9,850 nt of DNA. Source: Sedimentisphaerales bacterium. Lineage in GTDB: Bacteria; Planctomycetota; Phycisphaerae; Sedimentisphaerales; SG8-4. Positions 6,190 through 9,850 of the stretch are shown here, piece by piece (position 1 is the first letter of the stretch; each line of letters begins with the position of its first letter). Location: assembly GCA_016928975.1 (NCBI GenBank), contig JAFGJR010000193.1, forward strand, positions 1 through 9,850, given 5' to 3'. The translations under genes were made by a program, and so were the position numbers. Below the pieces are notes generated by a model. The model was not told the origin of the DNA. It worked only from the letters and a program-made list of their open reading frames with translations, and searched no databases.

Positions 6190-7506
6190 ATGAAAGAGAA
6201 AGTCAACCGTCGCGCGTTCCTCAAGCACAGTGCCGCCCTTGGCGCGGGAGTCACGATTCTCAAATCCGGCCTTCTCAAAGCGGGCAACTCCCCGAACGAG
6301 AAGCTCAACATCGCCGCCATTGGAGTCGGCGGACGGGGCGCCGATGACCTGAACGACGTCAGCAGCGAAAACATCGTCGCCCTCTGCGACGTCAACGAGA
6401 AGAACCTCGCCGCCGCGGCCCAGAAGTACCCCCAGGCCAAGACCTACGCCGACTGGCGAAAGTGCCTCGACCAGAAGAATATCGACGCCGTCGTTTGTGC
6501 GACGACCGACCACACCCACGCCTTCATCAACGTCTGGGCGATGAACCGGGGCAAGCACGTGTACTGCGAGAAGCCGCTGGCCAACTCCGTCCACGAGGCG
6601 CACGTCGTTCGTGAAACGTACCTCAGGAACAGGAACAAGCTGGCCACTCAGATGGGCACGCAGATTCACGCGAGCGACAATTACCGTCGCATGGTGGAAC
6701 TGATCCGCAGGGGTGCGATCGGGACCGTGGACAAAGTTCACGTCTGGTGCAGCCGGACCCCGGAAGGCGGGAGCTATCTGCCGGAAGAGCCCGTGCCGGA
6801 CGGCCTGGACTGGGACCTGTGGATCGGCCCATCGCCGTTCCACCCCTTCAACGAAGGCTACCTCAAGGGCGGCTGTCTGGGCTGGAATCGCTTCTGGGAT
6901 TTCGGCAGCGGCCAGATCGGCGACATGGGCAGCCATATGATGGACATGCCGTACTGGGCGCTGGGGCTCGGCCTGCCCACCACATGCAAGGCCGAAGGCA
7001 CACCGGTCAATTCCGACACGTGCCCACAGTGGCTGGCTGCGGAGTGGGACCACCCGGCCAACGATTGGCGACCGGCCGTCAAGGTCAACTGGTATGACGG
7101 CGGCAAGAAGCCCGGCATGCCCTCCGAAGCCTTCAACCGCGACAAGCTCTTCAAAGGCGTCATCTTTCACGGCGACAAAGGGTCCTTGTTGTGCGATTAC
7201 GACTATCGCATCCTCATGCCAATGGGCGACATGACGCACTACGAATCGCCGAAGAAGGAGGATTTGATCGCGCCATCGCCGGGCCATCACCGGGAATGGA
7301 TCATCGGCTGCAAGACCGGCAAGCCCACCCTGTGCAACTTCGACTATGCCGGCGCGCTGATCCAGAACAACCTGCTGGCCCTGGTCGCCTACCGCGTCGG
7401 GCAGAAGCTCGAGTGGGACGCCAAGAACCTCAAGGCCACGAACTGCCTGGAAGCCAACAAGTATATCACGAAGCAATATCGCAAGGGCTGGGTCCTCAAC
7501 GGCTGA
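6190..7506 (+). CDS. Tat-exported Gfo/Idh/MocA-family oxidoreductase
   Basis: A 438-residue NAD(P)-type oxidoreductase predicted to be exported folded by the Tat pathway. The signal is NRRAFLK at residues 6-12, followed by a hydrophobic stretch to about residue 32. The Rossmann fold begins with IGVGGRG (44-50) and the acidic strand end LCDVN. The family's CEKPL motif places the catalytic lysine at K128. D245-x3-H249 in GDMGSH matches the Asp/His pair of inositol dehydrogenase, so the active site looks intact. The C-terminal half, ending with 'NNLLALVAYRVGQKLEW', resembles the longer bacterial-type Gfo/Idh C-terminal domain common in planctomycetes. The substrate is unknown, presumably a free sugar or sugar derivative. 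Start choice: GAGGAG (6177-6182) lies 7 nt before this ATG and places the Tat motif correctly; an ATG at 6100 has no such support. The GH123-like gene follows after 51 nt. Confidence 0.92.
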   Translation: MKEKVNRRAFLKHSAALGAGVTILKSGLLKAGNSPNEKLNIAAIGVGGRGADDLNDVSSENIVALCDVNEKNLAAAAQKYPQAKTYADWRKCLDQKNIDAVVCATTDHTHAFINVWAMNRGKHVYCEKPLANSVHEAHVVRETYLRNRNKLATQMGTQIHASDNYRRMVELIRRGAIGTVDKVHVWCSRTPEGGSYLPEEPVPDGLDWDLWIGPSPFHPFNEGYLKGGCLGWNRFWDFGSGQIGDMGSHMMDMPYWALGLGLPTTCKAEGTPVNSDTCPQWLAAEWDHPANDWRPAVKVNWYDGGKKPGMPSEAFNRDKLFKGVIFHGDKGSLLCDYDYRILMPMGDMTHYESPKKEDLIAPSPGHHREWIIGCKTGKPTLCNFDYAGALIQNNLLALVAYRVGQKLEWDAKNLKATNCLEANKYITKQYRKGWVLNG

Positions 7507-7557
7507 TCGGGCGTTTGCAGAATGTGCGGCAGAGAGAGGTGTAATTGGGAGGCAGCT

Positions 7558-9603
7558 ATGTGTATGCGCACGGTCATGCGACACTTGCTTGTGGCGATGA
7601 TTTCCACTATTTCCTGCGGCGCGCTATGTCTTGCGCAGGAACCTGCGTTTGAGTGTTTCGCCGTGACGGACCTCGCGCGGGTCTTCGAAGATGGGTACCA
7701 GGGTCCTGTGCCGCAGAGCCGGATTGCGGTATTCGGCATTCGCGATGAGCACGTCAGCACCCAGTGCGTCGTGAAGGCGCTGCGACAGGTCAACGATCTT
7801 GCGATCTCCGTCAGTCCTCTGAAGCACACGAGCGGCGAGAGTGTTCTGCCTTCGGATTCCGTGGCGTGGAACTTCGTGGGCTCGATTGCGATTGCGGAGA
7901 ACTCGCCGAACCACCGCAAGAGCGAGGTCATCCGTCCGGCCCCGGCTCGCTTTCCGGACTATCTGTCCGACGCGAAACAAGCGACCATCGAGGCCGGCCG
8001 GTACAAGGCCGTGTATCTGACGATACACATCCCCCGCGACGCTCGTGCCGGCGACTACCAAGGTGCCGTGACCTTCCACGCGAGGGAAGGAGACGGCGCT
8101 GTGCCGTTGGCACTTACGGTATACCCGCTGACGCTTCCGCGGGAGCGCCACCTCATGGCCACCCTGTGGTATTCCACGAATCGGTTCAAGCAATTTCACG
8201 GCGTCGATTCCTCCGATTCTGATGCGTTCCACCAAATGCTGGGTGTCTACGCCCGCAACATGGCCGACCATCGGCTGAACGTCTTCCGCGTGTCCCTCGA
8301 TCTCATCCGGGCGACCAAGGACAAGAACGGCACGCTGACCTTCGACTTCTCCCGGTTCGACAATTGGGCCGATGTCTTCTGGAGCACGGGAGCCATGAGC
8401 CTGCTCGAAACCGGCTTCATCGCCCGGTTCGGCGAGGGAAACTGGTCCAGCCGGCAAATCGTGCTTCGCGATTTCCGCGTTCAGGATGAAACGACCCAGG
8501 CATCCGTCACCCTGCCTGGCAAGGAGTTTCTGCCGGTGTTTCTACCTGCCCTGGAGCGGCATTTGAGCGAGCGGGGCTGGCTCGACAAGACCGTCTTCCA
8601 CATCGCCGACGAGCCCTCCAATCACAATGTCATGGACTGGCGAGAAGCATCCGACTTCGTGCATCGGTATGGTCCCCGTCTGCGGCGGATCGACGCCATC
8701 GAGACGCCGCACTGCCTCGACCGGCTCGAAATCTGGGTCCCCAAGATCGATCACTACGCAACCTGGCAACAGGCATACACCGACGCCCAGCGACTCGGCA
8801 ATGAAATGTGGTTCTACACGGTCGGTATTTTCCAGGCCGGCGTCTATCCGAACAAGACCGTCGATGTCCCACTCATCCAATCGCGAACTCTGCACTGGTT
8901 CAACTATCGATTCGACCTCAAGGGCTACCTGCACTGGGGCTTCAACAGTTGGACCGACGACCCCTTCGAGGCGCCGGGCCAGCATCGCGGCGACGGCTGG
9001 CACGTCTATCCCACCCAAGGCGGCCTGCTCGATTCCCTCCGATGGGAGCAGATGCGAAACGGCATCCAGGACTACGAGTACCTGTGGCTGCTCGAAGACA
9101 AGATTCGGCAGATGAAAGAAGGGATGAGCAAACGCGTCTCCCAACTGATCGTGCCGTCGCGGCGCAGCCTCGAGATCGCCGCAAGAGTGGTGCGCACAAC
9201 CTCTGACTACAGCAACGATCCCAATGTTCTCTACGCGGCCAAGCGACAGGTCGTCCGCGAGATTCTCGACCTCGATCGATCGGCGCGCGTGATTGTCCAG
9301 ACCAACCCTACGGAGCACTCTCGCGTAGCACGCGACGCATCCATCGACGTACACGGCTGGGCCGAGCGCGGCACGCGTATCATCGTCAATGGCACGGACC
9401 TCCCTGTTGCCGAGGACGGCCTATTTATGGAGAACGTCCGCCTATCATCCAACCTGGCGATAGTCGTCGAAGCGCGCGGCGAGAAAGCGAGCAGGCAGAT
9501 CGCTCGCCAGTTTGAGGCTTTGCACGAGTCTGTCCCGATCTCACAGGATCGACCGATGGACTCGGCTATCGTCGCTCTCTCGGCCCAGGCGTGCCGTCGT
9601 TGA
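7558..9603 (+). CDS. Secreted GH123-like (DUF4091) glycoside hydrolase
   Basis: A 681-residue exported protein. The N-terminus (MCMRTVMRHLLVAMIS...) is a signal peptide ending near ALCLAQ. An N-terminal beta-sandwich spans about residues 30-190 and contains IPRDARAGDYQGAVTF near 158, as in GH123/DUF4091 proteins. A TIM-barrel-like domain covers about 195-530. The pair D351-E352 in HIADEPS matches the adjacent Asp-Glu used by GH123 beta-N-acetylgalactosaminidases for substrate-assisted catalysis. Further family marks are GYLHWGFNSW (456-465) and the closing RNGIQDYEYLWLLE (around 500-513). About residues 575-650 form an extra beta-rich, Ig-like or glucodextranase-B-like module, making the protein longer than characterised GH123 enzymes. 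GGGAGG (7547-7552) lies 5 nt before the ATG at 7558; the ATG at 7522 lacks a site and would spoil the signal peptide. The true substrate may differ from GalNAc. Confidence 0.87.
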   Translation: MCMRTVMRHLLVAMISTISCGALCLAQEPAFECFAVTDLARVFEDGYQGPVPQSRIAVFGIRDEHVSTQCVVKALRQVNDLAISVSPLKHTSGESVLPSDSVAWNFVGSIAIAENSPNHRKSEVIRPAPARFPDYLSDAKQATIEAGRYKAVYLTIHIPRDARAGDYQGAVTFHAREGDGAVPLALTVYPLTLPRERHLMATLWYSTNRFKQFHGVDSSDSDAFHQMLGVYARNMADHRLNVFRVSLDLIRATKDKNGTLTFDFSRFDNWADVFWSTGAMSLLETGFIARFGEGNWSSRQIVLRDFRVQDETTQASVTLPGKEFLPVFLPALERHLSERGWLDKTVFHIADEPSNHNVMDWREASDFVHRYGPRLRRIDAIETPHCLDRLEIWVPKIDHYATWQQAYTDAQRLGNEMWFYTVGIFQAGVYPNKTVDVPLIQSRTLHWFNYRFDLKGYLHWGFNSWTDDPFEAPGQHRGDGWHVYPTQGGLLDSLRWEQMRNGIQDYEYLWLLEDKIRQMKEGMSKRVSQLIVPSRRSLEIAARVVRTTSDYSNDPNVLYAAKRQVVREILDLDRSARVIVQTNPTEHSRVARDASIDVHGWAERGTRIIVNGTDLPVAEDGLFMENVRLSSNLAIVVEARGEKASRQIARQFEALHESVPISQDRPMDSAIVALSAQACRR

Positions 9604-9627
9604 CAGGGACCCTCTGTACGATATGAT
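9600..9627 (+). promoter_or_regulatory. Near-consensus promoter overlapping the hydrolase stop codon
   Basis: TTGACA (9600-9605, 6/6 matches) is followed after 16 nt by TATGAT (9622-9627, 5/6 matches). It is the best promoter match I find in the window. The -35 box includes the TGA stop (9601-9603) of the GH123-like gene. Transcription would start near 9634, giving a leader of about 77 nt before the ATG at 9711. The second oxidoreductase can therefore probably be expressed independently of the genes upstream. Confidence 0.6.
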
Positions 9628-9710
9628 GGGCCTCAGCCTGTCTCCGCTTGACGGATAGCCGGAGCCGGGCGTCTGCTCACGACAAGACTGATTTGGAAAG
9701 GATGCGATAC

Positions 9711-9850
9711 ATGGAGCGGATGAATCGACGACAATTCATCGGGACGGCGGTGGCGGGGACTCTGGTCGCGGACGGCGTTCTGCGTCCGGCATTCGCCGGC
9801 GACGGGGATAGGTCGAAGCTCAAGCTCGGCCTGATCGGGTGCGGCTGGTA
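9711..9850 (+). CDS. Second Tat-exported Gfo/Idh/MocA-family oxidoreductase, N-terminus only
   Basis: Only 46 codons lie in the window; the gene continues past the right edge. The N-terminus contains a Tat-type NRRQFIG (residues 5-11), a hydrophobic stretch and a likely AFA-G cleavage site near residue 29. A strand KLKLGLIGCGWY then begins the Rossmann nucleotide-binding fold (GxGxxG starting at G43), which is characteristic of Gfo/Idh/MocA proteins. AAGGA (9698-9702) lies 8 nt before the chosen ATG; the ATG three codons later is less well spaced. It differs in sequence from the oxidoreductase at 6190 (signal and GCGWY against GVGGRG), so it is not a recent duplicate. Family assignment rests on the first Rossmann motif and the exported context. 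Confidence 0.78.
   Translation, partial: MERMNRRQFIGTAVAGTLVADGVLRPAFAGDGDRSKLKLGLIGCGW

Noticed and set aside
6033..6347. Short plus-strand open frame overlapping the start of the oxidoreductase gene
   Set aside because: It begins within the minus-strand promoter and has no ribosome site. It runs in a different frame from a confidently assigned gene.
6190..7506. GH109 (NAD-dependent alpha-N-acetylgalactosaminidase), which would pair neatly with a GH123 neighbour
   Set aside because: GH109 enzymes share the fold and Tat signal. However, the middle region here (WDFGSGQIGDMGSH) and the C-terminal half resemble generic planctomycete Gfo/Idh oxidoreductases with the Asp-x3-His pair, so I cannot support GH109. 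A profile search would settle it.
6172..7584. A 470-codon open frame on the minus strand, opposite the first oxidoreductase gene
   Set aside because: It mirrors the real gene almost exactly and its translation shows no fold or motif. The GC-rich third codon positions of the plus-strand gene remove stops from the antisense frame. The plus-strand protein has a Tat signal, a Rossmann motif and EKP.
8542..9354. A 270-codon minus-strand open frame inside the hydrolase gene
   Set aside because: It is an antisense shadow of a well-supported GH123-like gene; no family resemblance or ribosome site was seen.
9642..9664. CTCCG/CGGAG inverted repeat between the hydrolase and the second oxidoreductase, considered as a terminator
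   Set aside because: Only 5 bp of stem with a 13-nt loop and no T-run follow. It also lies downstream of the predicted promoter and would be in that gene's leader.

Overview
The window looks like a chromosomal stretch of a GC-rich bacterium, most probably a planctomycete (Planctomycetota, perhaps Phycisphaerae or a related class). This is an inference from gene content: Tat-exported Gfo/Idh/MocA oxidoreductases with the long 'bacterial-type' C-terminal domain, a secreted GH123/DUF4091 protein, a DUF6655-type lipoprotein and a very large AsmA-like protein are a combination typical of that phylum. I see no rRNA, tRNA, CRISPR array, transposase or phage gene.

Layout, left to right. (1) Positions 1-260 hold the possible N-terminus of a minus-strand gene running off the left edge, and two plausible divergent sigma70-type promoters. 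An 8-bp perfect inverted repeat lies just downstream of the leftward one. (2) Positions 261-1811 are a two-gene plus-strand operon: a HAD-superfamily phosphatase/phosphomutase whose stop codon is directly followed by the start codon of an EamA (drug/metabolite transporter) permease. (3) A short convergent gap at 1812-1875 contains a compound hairpin. (4) A minus-strand operon occupies 1876-5951: a DUF6655-type lipoprotein transcribed first, then a 1123-residue AsmA-like envelope protein. A good promoter (TTGACG-17-CATAAT) sits at 6030-6058, and the leader between promoter and start codon carries overlapping inverted repeats that could form mutually exclusive stem-loops. (5) From 6190 to the right edge is a plus-strand carbohydrate locus: a Tat-exported Gfo/Idh/MocA oxidoreductase, a secreted GH123-like hydrolase that keeps the catalytic Asp-Glu pair, and the beginning of a second Tat-exported Gfo/Idh/MocA oxidoreductase. 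That last gene has its own near-consensus promoter overlapping the hydrolase stop codon.

How the parts may work together. The right-hand locus reads as a small extracytoplasmic sugar-processing module: the hydrolase would release a sugar, possibly an N-acetylhexosamine if GH123 chemistry holds, and the exported NAD(P)-type enzymes would oxidise or isomerise it. The lipoprotein plus AsmA-like pair belongs to envelope biogenesis. The HAD-EamA pair has no obvious link to either. No wholly new system is evident. The most unusual points are the hydrolase flanked by two exported oxidoreductases, and the leader of the lipoprotein gene.
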